Part shown: piece after piece, positions 44,562 through 53,184 of the stretch
Position numbering within the stretch: the first letter of the stretch is position 1
How the letters are laid out: the number at the start of each line of letters is the position of its first letter
Assembly (NCBI RefSeq): GCF_963678245.1
Contig: NZ_OY782770.1
Coordinates: forward strand, 186,001 to 250,000
Reading direction: 5' to 3'
From: an uncultured Sunxiuqinia sp.
Lineage (GTDB): Bacteria > Bacteroidota > Bacteroidia > Bacteroidales > Prolixibacteraceae
DNA: 64,000 bases
Notes under the pieces: generated by a model
What the model was told of the DNA's origin: nothing
Database searches by the model: none
Seen by the model: the letters and a program-made list of their open reading frames with translations, nothing else
Made by a program: the position numbers and the translations under genes

Positions 44562-45188
44562 ATGATTACGGAAAAGTTTCCTTCCCGCTTATTAGAAAAT
44601 GCTGTCAACGAATTTGCCAAACTTCCGGGTATTGGTCGTAAAACGTCTTTGCGATTAGTCCTGCATTTGTTGAAGCAGGAAAAATCGGAGGTTGAATTGT
44701 TTGGGAATAGTTTAATTCAACTACGAACCGAGATTAAACACTGCAAAGTATGTTACAATATCTCCGACTCCGAGACTTGTAATATATGTAGCAATCCCAA
44801 TCGTAATCCTGAGGAAGTCTGCATTGTGGAAAATATTAAAGATGTGATGGCCATCGAAAATACGCAGCAATTTTCGGGACTCTATCACGTACTCGGAGGA
44901 ATTATTTCGCCAATGGACGGAATTGGCCCATCTGACTTGGAAATCAAATCATTAATTGAGCGAGTGAAAAGTGGAGAGGTAAAGGAGGTCGTTCTGGCAT
45001 TGAGTACCACCATGGAGGGAGACACAACAAATTTTTATATTTATAAGAAATTGAAAGATCTGAACGTTAAGATATCAACATTAGCGCGTGGCGTATCGAT
45101 TGGAGATGAATTGGAATACGCTGATGAAATAACACTAGGCAGATCCATTAAAAACCGCCTTGACTTTGAAAGTACATTATCGCAATAA
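44562..45188 (+). CDS. recR: Recombination mediator RecR
   Basis: A 208-residue RecR protein, which with RecO and RecF loads RecA on SSB-coated gaps. The N-terminal helix-hairpin-helix is [20 protein letters not shown] near residue 17, the C4 zinc finger [16 protein letters not shown] near 58, and the Toprim domain follows with [17 protein letters not shown] near 87 and [18 protein letters not shown] near 148. The ATG at 44562 fits the family's N-terminus better than a TTG three codons earlier. It lies between a sensor kinase and a glycosyltransferase gene, 37 nt before the latter. Confidence 0.97.
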   Translation: MITEKFPSRLLENAVNEFAKLPGIGRKTSLRLVLHLLKQEKSEVELFGNSLIQLRTEIKHCKVCYNISDSETCNICSNPNRNPEEVCIVENIKDVMAIENTQQFSGLYHVLGGIISPMDGIGPSDLEIKSLIERVKSGEVKEVVLALSTTMEGDTTNFYIYKKLKDLNVKISTLARGVSIGDELEYADEITLGRSIKNRLDFESTLSQ

Positions 45189-45224
45189 GCATTTTTCAAA
45201 AAAGCCAAGCAGCATTAAGCAACA

Positions 45225-47174
45225 ATGAAGCTCTCAGTCGTAATTGTCAATTACAATGTAAAATACTTTTTAGAACAGTGTCTGCATGCTGCTCTAAAAG
45301 CATCCAAAAATATAGATGCTGAGATTTTTGTTGTGGACAACAATTCCGTTGACGGTTCGTGCCAAATGGTTCGGGAAAAATTCCCCGAGATAAAACTAAT
45401 TGAAAACCAACATAATAAAGGCTTTTCAATGGCCAACAACCAAGCCATCTATTTGTCGAAAGGTGAATATGTCTTGTTGCTCAATCCCGATACAATTGTT
45501 GAGGAAGACAGCTTCATCAAGTGTATTCAATTTATGGATGAACACCAGGAAGCCGGAGGTTTGGGCGTAAAGATGATAGACGGAAAGGGCCGTTTTCTAC
45601 CTGAATCGAAACGAGGACTTCCAACGCCTCTTGTTGCATTTTATAAGATTTTTGGCCTATCGCGTCTTTTCAGTAAATCGAAGCGATTTGCCCGTTACCA
45701 CATGGGCCATTTGGACAAAGAGCAAACCCATGAAGTAGAAGTTTTAGCCGGCGCCTACATGTTCCTGCGAAAATCAACTTTGGATAAGGTTGGCCTGCTC
45801 GATGAAGATTACTTTATGTACGGAGAAGATATTGACTTGTCGTATCGTATTACCCAAGGTGGCTATAAAAATTACTATTTTGCCGATACCACAATCATTC
45901 ATTACAAAGGAGAAAGCACAAAAAAAGGCAGTATCAACTATGTCAAAATTTTTTATCAGGCAATGGTTATTTTTGCCCGTAAACATTTTTCGAAAGGACG
46001 AGCTGATTTATTCTCTGTTTTAATTAATCTGGCGATTTATTTCCGAGCTTTTTTAGCCATTGTTACTCGATTTGCTAAAAGCATCTTCCTCCCAATTGTT
46101 GACGCGCTAGTCATTTACGGCGGTTTTTTATGGCTTCTCCCCTATTGGGAACGCTTCAAATTTGAACCGGGTTATTATCCTACCCGGTTTATGAATACAA
46201 TCGTTCCGATTTACATTCTGATCTGGATCGTAAACATTTGGATGTCGGGAGGCTATCAAAAACCGATCAAGATCCTCAATATTTTTAAAGGTTTGTTTTG
46301 GGGCAGCATCACCATTTTAGTTTTTCATTCGCTGGTCGACGAAAGCTTACGCTTTTCGCGGGCATTGATATTGCTAGGTTCTGCATGGGCTTTTGTAAGC
46401 CTTTTGAGCTACCGATATATTCTAAGCCATAGCAAGTCGAAACGAGTTCAGTTTGATCGAAACCGAAAGAAACGTGTCATATTGATTGCCAACGAAGAAG
46501 AGGCCTCCAGAATCAATCAATTAATCGATCAGTCGAATATGAAGATCAACGTTATTGGATTGGTTCAACCAACAGAAAGTCATGTAGCAAAGGGATTTCT
46601 GGGAAATCTCAGTCAACTAAACGAAGTGATCAGTATTCATAAAATAGAAGAGCTTATTTTCAGCGCCAATGATCTTCCATCCAGAGAAATCATCAACATC
46701 ATGCTTAAGCTCAGTCGGCTAAATATCGAATACAAAATCGCTCCACCTGAAAGTTTATCAATCATTGGAAGCAGTTCAATTGACACAGCAGGCGAGCTCT
46801 ACGTGGTTCACCTAAACGCAATTACGAAAGAAAACAACCAACGAAACAAGAGACTCCTCGACCTTATGCTCAGTTTAATTTTACTGGTTACTTTTCCGCT
46901 TACGTGCTGGTCAGTCAAGAAAAAACCGGGTTTTCTAAAAAATATTTTGACCATTCTATTTGGCACAAAAACATGGGTTGGGTTCTCCGGTAATGAAGAG
47001 ACGAAATCTAGCCTTCCTAAAATAAAGAAAGGAGTGCTTTCGCCAGCTGACAAATTTGAACATGAGATTAGCGAAGAAAAAAAATTAGAAATTGATATGA
47101 TATACGCCAAAAATTACAGCATCTTGCAAGATGTAGATATTATTTGGCATGCCTGGAAAAACCTTGGACGATGA
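45225..47174 (+). CDS. GT2 glycosyltransferase fused to a degenerate polyprenyl-phosphate sugar transferase tail
   Basis: A 649-residue two-part protein. Residues 1-235 are a family 2 glycosyltransferase with VVIVNYNVKYFLEQCLHAAL, LLLNPDTIVEEDS (DxD-like NPDT) and YGEDIDLSYRI, resembling rhamnosyltransferases. After it come about four membrane helices (residues 265-390), a Rossmann-like segment beginning KKRVILIANEEEASRINQLI near 415, and an end RNKRLLDLMLSLILLVTFPL near 543 with MIYAKNYSILQDVDIIWHA at the terminus. The latter matches the ends of WcaJ-type sugar transferases, but the catalytic KFRSM and DELPQ-like motifs are missing. The GT2 domain should act; the tail may only anchor or scaffold. 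The stop overlaps the next gene's start (ATGA). Confidence 0.88.
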   Translation: MKLSVVIVNYNVKYFLEQCLHAALKASKNIDAEIFVVDNNSVDGSCQMVREKFPEIKLIENQHNKGFSMANNQAIYLSKGEYVLLLNPDTIVEEDSFIKCIQFMDEHQEAGGLGVKMIDGKGRFLPESKRGLPTPLVAFYKIFGLSRLFSKSKRFARYHMGHLDKEQTHEVEVLAGAYMFLRKSTLDKVGLLDEDYFMYGEDIDLSYRITQGGYKNYYFADTTIIHYKGESTKKGSINYVKIFYQAMVIFARKHFSKGRADLFSVLINLAIYFRAFLAIVTRFAKSIFLPIVDALVIYGGFLWLLPYWERFKFEPGYYPTRFMNTIVPIYILIWIVNIWMSGGYQKPIKILNIFKGLFWGSITILVFHSLVDESLRFSRALILLGSAWAFVSLLSYRYILSHSKSKRVQFDRNRKKRVILIANEEEASRINQLIDQSNMKINVIGLVQPTESHVAKGFLGNLSQLNEVISIHKIEELIFSANDLPSREIINIMLKLSRLNIEYKIAPPESLSIIGSSSIDTAGELYVVHLNAITKENNQRNKRLLDLMLSLILLVTFPLTCWSVKKKPGFLKNILTILFGTKTWVGFSGNEETKSSLPKIKKGVLSPADKFEHEISEEKKLEIDMIYAKNYSILQDVDIIWHAWKNLGR

Positions 47175-47698
47175 CATTAAACAAGCTTGAACACGGAAAT
47201 ATTCGCTTTCGACCTTTGGAGCCTGAAGATCTGGAATTGATTTATCAATGGGAAAATGATCCGGAAATTTGGCAAGTGAGCAACACGTTGGTTCCATTTT
47301 CAAGATATATTTTGAAACAGTATATTGAGGAATCTCACAAGGACATTTTTGAAACTAGGCAGCTTCGACTCATTATTGAAGATATAACACAAAATGCTGT
47401 TGGTGCTATTGATCTCTTTGACTTTGATCCATATCATCAGCGAGCCGGTATCGGAATCTTGATTTATAATAAAAAAGACCGAGGCAAAGGACTCGCATCT
47501 GACGCTCTTCGACTACTGGCATCATACGCCCGCGATGTAATAGGACTACACCAGCTGTACGCTAATATTACGGTAGACAACCAAACGAGTATTCGTCTGT
47601 TTAAAAAAGTCGGGTTTCTGCTTGTCGGAACTAAAAAAGACTGGATAAAAACTGCAGACGGCAGACTAGATGAGGACTTGTACCAATTGATCTTATAA
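47171..47698 (+). CDS. GNAT acetyltransferase (RimJ/RimL-like)
   Basis: A 175-residue N-acetyltransferase with the RimJ/RimL-type opening IRFRPLEPEDLELIYQWEND. Motif A is GIGILIYNKKDRGKGLASDALRLLASYA near residue 95, and motif B LHQLYANITVDNQTSIRLFKKVGF near 130. It probably acetylates a protein N-terminus, an amino sugar or an amino acid. The start ATG at 47171-47173 overlaps the glycosyltransferase stop, so translation is coupled and an amino-sugar substrate of a surface glycan is plausible but unproven. An in-frame TTG at 47144 would give an atypical N-terminus and is rejected. Confidence 0.88.
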   Translation: MTLNKLEHGNIRFRPLEPEDLELIYQWENDPEIWQVSNTLVPFSRYILKQYIEESHKDIFETRQLRLIIEDITQNAVGAIDLFDFDPYHQRAGIGILIYNKKDRGKGLASDALRLLASYARDVIGLHQLYANITVDNQTSIRLFKKVGFLLVGTKKDWIKTADGRLDEDLYQLIL

Positions 47699-48145
47699 CT
47701 GCTTAAAATCAGGAATATCTTTCAAAAAAGAATAAGACTTCTTTTCAATATCAACAGAACAGCAATAGTGACACAATCCGTTGGAAACGATTAAATACGG
47801 AACCTGAAAAGTCATATTGTATCGAGTAATTTGGTCAAATGTTTGCTGAGTAATTTTCACCGATGGAGCTTTGAATTCAACGATCAGCATCGGCTTCCCC
47901 TGGCGATTGTATACCAACAAATCAGCTCGAAATTGATTCCCGTTTAGTTTTAACCCAGTTTCGATCGCCATTAATGAGGTGGGAAAACCTTTTGCATCAA
48001 CTAAATACCTGATAAAATTCTGACGAACCCATTCTTCAGGAGTCAGCACAATCATTTTTTTTCGTAACTCATCAAAAATGAGCTTTTTGCCATCCTGATC
48101 TTGAAAACGAAAAGAATATGTTGGTAAATTTAGTTCAGCAAACAT
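47693..48145 (-). CDS. Protein with type I restriction HsdR N-terminal-like nuclease domain
   Basis: A 150-residue protein consisting almost entirely of an HSDR_N-type PD-(D/E)XK-like domain: EEWVRQNFIRYLVDAKGFP near residue 37, then GNQFRADLLVYNRQGKPMLIVEFKAP near 69-94. This gives the nuclease-like pattern D74...E90-x-K92. Such stand-alone proteins occur across Bacteroidota apart from restriction systems, and no hsdM or hsdS is present here, so it is not a restriction enzyme fragment by context. Function is unknown. It overlaps the convergent GNAT gene by 6 nt and is divergent from the AMP nucleosidase gene. Confidence 0.82.
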   Translation of the reverse strand: MFAELNLPTYSFRFQDQDGKKLIFDELRKKMIVLTPEEWVRQNFIRYLVDAKGFPTSLMAIETGLKLNGNQFRADLLVYNRQGKPMLIVEFKAPSVKITQQTFDQITRYNMTFQVPYLIVSNGLCHYCCSVDIEKKSYSFLKDIPDFKQL

Positions 48146-48330
48146 AGTTTGAAGCTACAAAGTTGTATTTTTGTAAAACGTACAATCCGAGCGAGATCTT
48201 TGGGAATTGAACTTCGTTCAAAATTGCTAAAAATTCTGCAAAGATAAAATGGACTTTTATTTTTGATTGAATAAAACAAGTCTTTTTTTCGTTGTTGTAG
48301 AAACAATTCTTGCACTAAAATCAAGATTGC

Positions 48331-49101
48331 ATGAAAACAAAAAAGGAAATTGTAGACAATTGGTTACCACGTTATACCGGGCGAGATTTGAAAGATTTTG
48401 CCGGATACATCTTACTGACCAATTTTCAACTCTATGTTGAACTTTTTGCTGAAAAATTTAATGTGCCAATTGTGGGGATCAATCAAAATATGCCTAATGC
48501 ATCAAACGGTGATATCACAATCATCAATTTTGGAATGGGAAGCCCCAATGCAGCCACGATAATGGATTTACTGAGTGCTATCAAACCCAAAGGGGTTTTA
48601 TTCCTTGGAAAATGTGGAGGCCTGAAACGAAAAAACAAACTGGGCGATTTAATTTTGCCAATTGCCGCAATTCGAAGCGATGGTACTTCGGATGATTATT
48701 TACCACCTGAAATACCGGCACTGCCGGCTTTTAGTATGCAACGAGCTGTTTCTACAGCTATTCGAGAAAACCGAATTAATTACTGGACCGGAGTTGTTTA
48801 CACAACCAACAAACGGGTTTGGGAGTACGATGCCCGGTTTAAAAAATATCTTTACAAAACCCGAGCAATGGCTATTGATATGGAAACTGCTACTATCTTT
48901 ACAGTCGGTTTTGCCAATCAAATCCCAACCGGAGCCTTATTATTGGTGTCTGATCAACCGATGATTTCAACCGGGATTAAGACCGTAGCCAGCGACAAAA
49001 AGGTTACTTCTGACTATGTGCAAAACCATGTAAAAGTAGGAATTGAAGCTCTTATGGAGATCAAAAACAATGGCCGATCAGTAAAACACTTACGATTTTA
49101 A
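48331..49101 (+). CDS. AMP nucleosidase, short form
   Basis: A 256-residue phosphorylase-superfamily enzyme that hydrolyses AMP to adenine and ribose 5-phosphate. The core shows ITIINFGMGSPNAATIMDLLSAI near residue 69, GVLFLGKCGGLKRKNKLGDLILP near 90, the ribose-binding AIDMETATIFTVGF near 181 and GALLLVSDQPM near 205. The Bacteroidota short form lacks the N-terminal regulatory half of E. coli Amn; this length fits. A general nucleoside phosphorylase role is the main alternative. It starts a run of plus-strand housekeeping genes, 15 nt before holA. Confidence 0.88.
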   Translation: MKTKKEIVDNWLPRYTGRDLKDFAGYILLTNFQLYVELFAEKFNVPIVGINQNMPNASNGDITIINFGMGSPNAATIMDLLSAIKPKGVLFLGKCGGLKRKNKLGDLILPIAAIRSDGTSDDYLPPEIPALPAFSMQRAVSTAIRENRINYWTGVVYTTNKRVWEYDARFKKYLYKTRAMAIDMETATIFTVGFANQIPTGALLLVSDQPMISTGIKTVASDKKVTSDYVQNHVKVGIEALMEIKNNGRSVKHLRF

Positions 49102-49116
49102 ACTGTCAGTTGGAAC

Positions 49117-50115
49117 ATGAATTACGAAGATATTTTAGCCAATCTTAAAAAGAAAATTTATCATCCTGTCTATTTTTTAATGGGGGAAGAAAGTTATTTC
49201 ATTGACCAGATAACAGACTACATCAGTAAAAACGTGCTCACTGAAGCTGAAAAAGGGTTCAACCAGCATACTTTATATGGAAAAGATACTGATGTGGACA
49301 CCATCATCACCCACGCCAGACGCTTTCCAATGATGGCCAATCACCAAGTAGTTATTATAAAAGAGGCCCAGAATATTAAAAAGATTGAAGATCTGGACGC
49401 ATACATCAAAGCTCCGTTAAAATCTACTATTCTGGTTATCAATTATAAATACAAAACCATTGATAAACGGAAAAGCTTTGCTAAGCAACTCAGGAAAACA
49501 TCAGTTCTTTTCGAATCAAAAAAAATATACGACAATCAGTTACCAAGCTGGATAAATAGTTACTTGTCAGCTCATGAATACTCCATTGCCCCCCAGGCTT
49601 CTGCAATGCTTGCTGAATATCTGGGAACTAATCTAAGCAAAGTCTCCAACGAACTCGACAAGCTGATTATTAGCCTTCCGAAGGGAACCAAAATAACACC
49701 CGACCATATTGAAAAGAATATTGGCATCAGTAAAGACTACAATATTTTTGAGCTGCAAAATGCGTTGGGTGAAAAAGACATTTTAAAAACCAATCAAATC
49801 ATTAACTACTTTGCTGCAAATCCGGCAACCAGTCCTATTCCACGAACGATTTCAAGCTTGTATTACTATTTCATGAAAATACTGACTTATCATTTTTTAA
49901 CCGACAAGTCCCCCAACGCCATTGCATCTGCCTTGCAGGTAAACCCTTATTTTGTGCGTTCCTATACGGCAGCAGCTAAGGTTTACAACCCTAAAAAGTT
50001 AGTAGCCATTATGGAAATCCTCCGTGAATATGATATGAAATCAAAAGGATTTGGCAACGTTTCGACTTCGGCTGGAGATCTTCAAAAAGAAATGATTTAT
50101 AAAATACTACATTAG
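49117..50115 (+). CDS. holA: DNA polymerase III subunit delta
   Basis: A 332-residue clamp-loader subunit. The N-terminal segment PVYFLMGEESYFIDQITDYI near residue 17 is the family start. A Rossmann-like first domain contains VVIIKEAQNIKKIEDLDAYI near 84, the lid domain AEYLGTNLSKVSNELDKLII near 167, and the C-terminal collar domain ends NPYFVRSYTAAAKVYNPKKL. As usual for delta subunits there is no intact ATPase site. It lies directly after AMP nucleosidase and 10 nt before the rhomboid gene, apparently in one transcript. Confidence 0.94.
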   Translation: MNYEDILANLKKKIYHPVYFLMGEESYFIDQITDYISKNVLTEAEKGFNQHTLYGKDTDVDTIITHARRFPMMANHQVVIIKEAQNIKKIEDLDAYIKAPLKSTILVINYKYKTIDKRKSFAKQLRKTSVLFESKKIYDNQLPSWINSYLSAHEYSIAPQASAMLAEYLGTNLSKVSNELDKLIISLPKGTKITPDHIEKNIGISKDYNIFELQNALGEKDILKTNQIINYFAANPATSPIPRTISSLYYYFMKILTYHFLTDKSPNAIASALQVNPYFVRSYTAAAKVYNPKKLVAIMEILREYDMKSKGFGNVSTSAGDLQKEMIYKILH

Positions 50116-50125
50116 CAATTCACCT

Positions 50126-50734
50126 ATGACATTATTAATCGTTGCAATTACTGCCGTTGTTTCCATCTTAGCTTTTAACCGTCCTGACATGATGGACAAG
50201 TTCCAATTTAATGCCAGCAAAGTCGTGCATAAAAATGAGTACTATCGCTTGGTTTCGCATGGTTTTGTGCATGCTAACTGGGAGCATCTCATTGTCAATA
50301 TGATTGTCCTGTTTTCGTTTGGTCGCGCTGTTGAAAACTATTTTACATACGGTTTTGAAAAAATGGCCAGTGTTTATTTCCTCATTTTATATTTCGGGGG
50401 AATGATCATCTCAAATGCGTATGCGTTGTACAAACACCGAAACAATTACTACTACAACGCGGTTGGTGCATCAGGTGCAGTATCCGCTGTTTTATTTGCA
50501 GCCATATTCTTTGAACCATGGGATAAAGTTTATTTTTTCGGAATTGTGCCTGTTCCCGGAATTGTATTTGCCGGACTCTACCTCGCATATTCTTATTATA
50601 TGGGTAGAAAAGAAAGTGATAATGTTGCCCACGATGCGCACTTTCTAGGAGCTGTTTTTGGCTTTGTTTTTCCAATCTTATTAAACGCCCGATTACTAGA
50701 ACGCTTTATGGACAAGCTTTTTATGTTGATTTAA
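50126..50734 (+). CDS. Rhomboid family intramembrane serine protease
   Basis: A 202-residue membrane protease with six predicted helices. The catalytic serine is in VGASGAVSAVLFAAIFF near residue 114 (GxSG), and the catalytic histidine in AHDAHFLGAVFGFVFP near 172. The conserved HANWEHLIVNMIVLFSFGRAVEN near 49 supplies the oxyanion His-Asn region. Rhomboids cleave membrane proteins near the outer face of the membrane. The substrate here is not evident. Tight packing with holA upstream and the phosphatase downstream (3 nt) suggests an operon. Confidence 0.94.
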   Translation: MTLLIVAITAVVSILAFNRPDMMDKFQFNASKVVHKNEYYRLVSHGFVHANWEHLIVNMIVLFSFGRAVENYFTYGFEKMASVYFLILYFGGMIISNAYALYKHRNNYYYNAVGASGAVSAVLFAAIFFEPWDKVYFFGIVPVPGIVFAGLYLAYSYYMGRKESDNVAHDAHFLGAVFGFVFPILLNARLLERFMDKLFMLI

Positions 50735-50737
50735 TTT

Positions 50738-51226
50738 ATGAAAGCTATTTTCTTTGATCGTGACGGAGTGTTGATCGACAATTCAAAACACTATTACATT
50801 TACCGTGTAAAGGATATTGAATTTGTTGATGGTGTTTTTGAGAATTTAAAACTGCTCAAATCTCAGGGCTTTTCATTTTTCATTGTCACCAACCAGGGAG
50901 GAATTGCTAAAAAACAATACGGACACGAGGAAGTTAACCAAGTACATCAGTATTTAAAAGATGAATTTGAGAAGTATGATATTTCTTTCAAAGACATTTA
51001 TTATTGTCCGCATCATCATACGATTGAAGCTTGCATTTGCCGAAAACCATCATCTCTGATGATTGAAAAGTTAATGGCAAAATACGAAATCGCATCTGAA
51101 AACGCCCTGTTTATTGGCGATCAGGATTCTGACATGCAAGCTGCTCAATCGTCCGGAATCAAAGGAATTAAAGTTACACCAAACGATAATATGATTTCTT
51201 TTATACAAGAATTACTCAGCCCATGA
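50738..51226 (+). CDS. HAD-IIIA phosphatase, D-glycero-D-manno-heptose 1,7-bisphosphatase-like
   Basis: A 162-residue HAD-IIIA phosphatase of the GmhB/HisB-N type. Motif I is FFDRDGVLIDNSKHYY at residue 5, motif II IVTNQGGIAKKQYGHEEV near 48, and the zinc loop YYCPHHHTIEACICRKPS near 89 holds the Cys/His ligands. Motif IV GDQDSDMQAAQSSG is near 127. GmhB removes the 7-phosphate of heptose bisphosphate in ADP-heptose synthesis, consistent with the RfaE1-like kinase at 10197-11204. Histidinol phosphatase is the alternative but no his genes are here. Its stop overlaps the next gene's start by four bases. Confidence 0.88.
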   Translation: MKAIFFDRDGVLIDNSKHYYIYRVKDIEFVDGVFENLKLLKSQGFSFFIVTNQGGIAKKQYGHEEVNQVHQYLKDEFEKYDISFKDIYYCPHHHTIEACICRKPSSLMIEKLMAKYEIASENALFIGDQDSDMQAAQSSGIKGIKVTPNDNMISFIQELLSP

Positions 51227-52047
51227 AAACTAATTTCCTGCTGAATAATGGTCAATTTGAACAAGCTAACGAAAAGGTATTTCCAATCGACTTTTTTGAG
51301 AATATTTTGTTTTGCCAGCAAGTCCGTTCAGTGAGAGACCAGCTGCCATTTTGGAATGAACACCTCCAATTAATTGAACTAAAACTCCGCTTACTAGGTG
51401 CAAATCCGGCTCCCTTTCTTCATAATAAAGGCAAAGAGCTAAAAAGACAAATAGAACGAACCCTCACAAAAAATAAGTTTTTCAAAAGCAGTCATATCAA
51501 ACTTTATCTTACACGTGAAAACGAGACAATCGGCTATGTTATTCAAGCAAATCCCATTGAATCAACAAGCTTTACTCTCAACACCGTTGGTCTTAGTATA
51601 AACATCTTCGAAAAAGCTCCTAAAGACTTTTCTTTGTTATCGTCGCTGGATTTTGGATCTATGCCCATTTGGAAGATTGCAAAAGCTGAAAAACTAAAAA
51701 CCGACTATGATGAGCTATTGCTGATTAACAGCAAGCAGGCGATCTTGGAGGCTCCCGGAAAAAACATCTACGTTATCATTGACAATCAGATTTTTACTCC
51801 ATCCCCTACATGCGGAGCTTACATTGATCCGGTTCAATCAGCAATAGGTAAAACATTAGAAATTTCAGGAATGGGATTGACGACTACAGGAGATTTGCGA
51901 GAAGAAGATCTATTAAATGCAGATGAAGTTTTTGTTGCAAATTCGCTGAGCGGAATAGAGTGGGTCAAAGCGTTCAAACAAAAACGATATTTCAATAAAA
52001 AGGTAAAGATTATTCAAAAGGAATTCAACCGGCTCTTGCTAGTTTAA
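51223..52047 (+). CDS. Class IV (fold type IV) aminotransferase-like protein
   Basis: A 274-residue PLP-dependent fold type IV protein, relative of branched-chain aminotransferase and aminodeoxychorismate lyase. The start MKTNFLLNNGQFEQANEKVF matches the N-terminal substrate domain; the PLP lysine is probably in PIWKIAKAEKLKTDYDELLLIN near residue 150. The region LTTTGDLREEDLLNADEVFVANSLSGIEWV near 219-248 corresponds to the conserved end with the phosphate-binding loop. The classical EGxxxNIF motif appears altered to EAPGKNIYVI. The exact reaction (pabC or ilvE-like) cannot be decided. Translationally coupled to the phosphatase gene by ATGA. Confidence 0.85.
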   Translation: MKTNFLLNNGQFEQANEKVFPIDFFENILFCQQVRSVRDQLPFWNEHLQLIELKLRLLGANPAPFLHNKGKELKRQIERTLTKNKFFKSSHIKLYLTRENETIGYVIQANPIESTSFTLNTVGLSINIFEKAPKDFSLLSSLDFGSMPIWKIAKAEKLKTDYDELLLINSKQAILEAPGKNIYVIIDNQIFTPSPTCGAYIDPVQSAIGKTLEISGMGLTTTGDLREEDLLNADEVFVANSLSGIEWVKAFKQKRYFNKKVKIIQKEFNRLLLV

Positions 52048-52632
52048 TGAAGGATTTTCGGGAAAATGCTCCCATAGTGAGTACTTGCCACCAATATCGC
52101 GAACAGCCTGCACCCACATACTTTTAGTTTGTCGATCCATCATGACAAATTCATCGTTAATTTCGGAAACCAACCATGAATTTTCATTGATCTCATCTTC
52201 TAATTGACCATCATCCCAACCGGAATACCCTAAAAAGAAACGTATTTGATTTGGAAGAATCAATCCCTCACTAATCAGCTTCTTCACCTCATCAAAGTCG
52301 CCACCCCAGTATAGATTATCCTTTACATGTACACTACCAGGAATCAGCGAACCTAATGAGTGTAGGAAATATAAAGTGTCGGTACTTACCGGGCCTCCAA
52401 TACACACATGCGCCTCAAAATCAGGAAAATCTCCCATGATTTCATTTACCGGATATTCTATTTTTTTATTCAGAATAAAACCAACAGCCCCCTTTTCGCC
52501 ATGAGCAACCAATAGAACAATCGAACGGTTAAAATAACTGCCCGGCAAAAAGGGCTCAGCAATCAACATCCGACCTTTAGAAGGTGCAACATGATTCGTT
52601 TCTATTTTAAACAAATTGAGATTCAAGTTCAT
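52039..52632 (-). CDS. YqgE/AlgH family protein
   Basis: A 197-residue protein of the UPF0301 family. Signature segments are KGRMLIAEPFLPGSYFNRSI near residue 19, VGFILNKKIEYPVNEIM near 50, VCIGGPVSTDTLYFLHSL near 75, LYWGGDFDEVKKLISEGL near 107 and IRFFLGYSGWDDGQLEDEI near 130. The family is common in Proteobacteria and Bacteroidota and has no proven biochemical function; AlgH was named for an alginate regulation phenotype. It converges with the aminotransferase gene, overlapping by 9 nt. Confidence 0.93.
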   Translation of the reverse strand: MNLNLNLFKIETNHVAPSKGRMLIAEPFLPGSYFNRSIVLLVAHGEKGAVGFILNKKIEYPVNEIMGDFPDFEAHVCIGGPVSTDTLYFLHSLGSLIPGSVHVKDNLYWGGDFDEVKKLISEGLILPNQIRFFLGYSGWDDGQLEDEINENSWLVSEINDEFVMMDRQTKSMWVQAVRDIGGKYSLWEHFPENPSLN

Positions 52633-52782
52633 AATTGATTAAATTCTTAGTTAATTTATGAAAAAAACAAGCATTAATCAAATACCTTATTGAAATTTAT
52701 TCTAAATAAGTGTTTTAGATACTGATTTTTTACCGTCAATTATCAAGAAAAGAGAGGTAGAATAAAGAAAAAATGAAAAGAA

Positions 52783-53085
52783 CTAGTCCTCCTCAACAAC
52801 TACATAGACATCTTCGTTTTCTTTTTTCATCAGAAATTCTTCCCGGGCAAATTTTTCGAGATTGGTTTGGTTGGTTTGAAGCTCATGAATCTTGCGTTTA
52901 TCTGAAACTATTTTATTTTTCAAATAAGCTTCCTGCTCTGTGTACCGGGCTAGTTTTCTTTTATTCTGAAAATGTTGCAACAAACTGTGTTCATCAAAAA
53001 AACCAACCCACAATACAAATATGGCCAATACAATACCATATTTTGTTCGAAGTTTAGACCAGACGATTGCAATCATTTTATTCAT
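52783..53085 (-). CDS. Septum formation initiator, FtsB/DivIC-like
   Basis: A 100-residue bitopic membrane protein: a short cytoplasmic start, one membrane helix (about residues 17-32, YGIVLAIFVLWVGFF), then a coiled coil RYTEQEAYLKNKIVSDKRKI and the family pattern LEKFAREEFLMKKENEDVYVV. FtsB/DivIC proteins form a complex with FtsL and FtsQ at the division site. Length and layout fit. It lies alone between yqgE and pruA on the minus strand. Confidence 0.88.
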   Translation of the reverse strand: MNKMIAIVWSKLRTKYGIVLAIFVLWVGFFDEHSLLQHFQNKRKLARYTEQEAYLKNKIVSDKRKIHELQTNQTNLEKFAREEFLMKKENEDVYVVVEED

Positions 53086-53127
53086 GCGCTTATAAATTTA
53101 CAATAACAAAAGTAAGGTATATTCAAT

Positions 53128-53159
53128 CAAAAAAAAAGGAGATGAAAAAATTCATCCCC
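53128..53159 (-). terminator. Intrinsic terminator after pruA
   Basis: Minus-strand stem GGGGATGAA (53159-53151) with TTCATCTCC (53146-53138), one G-U pair and a four-base loop, followed by a run of T (complement of 53130-53137). It begins 26 nt past the pruA stop. Confidence 0.85.
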
Positions 53160-53184
53160 TCTTCCGAGAAATATTGATTTGTTG

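Noticed and set aside
47693-48145. Restriction enzyme fragment or phage-defence island
   Set aside because: The HsdR N-terminal-like domain is complete by itself, stands among housekeeping genes and has no methylase or specificity partner.
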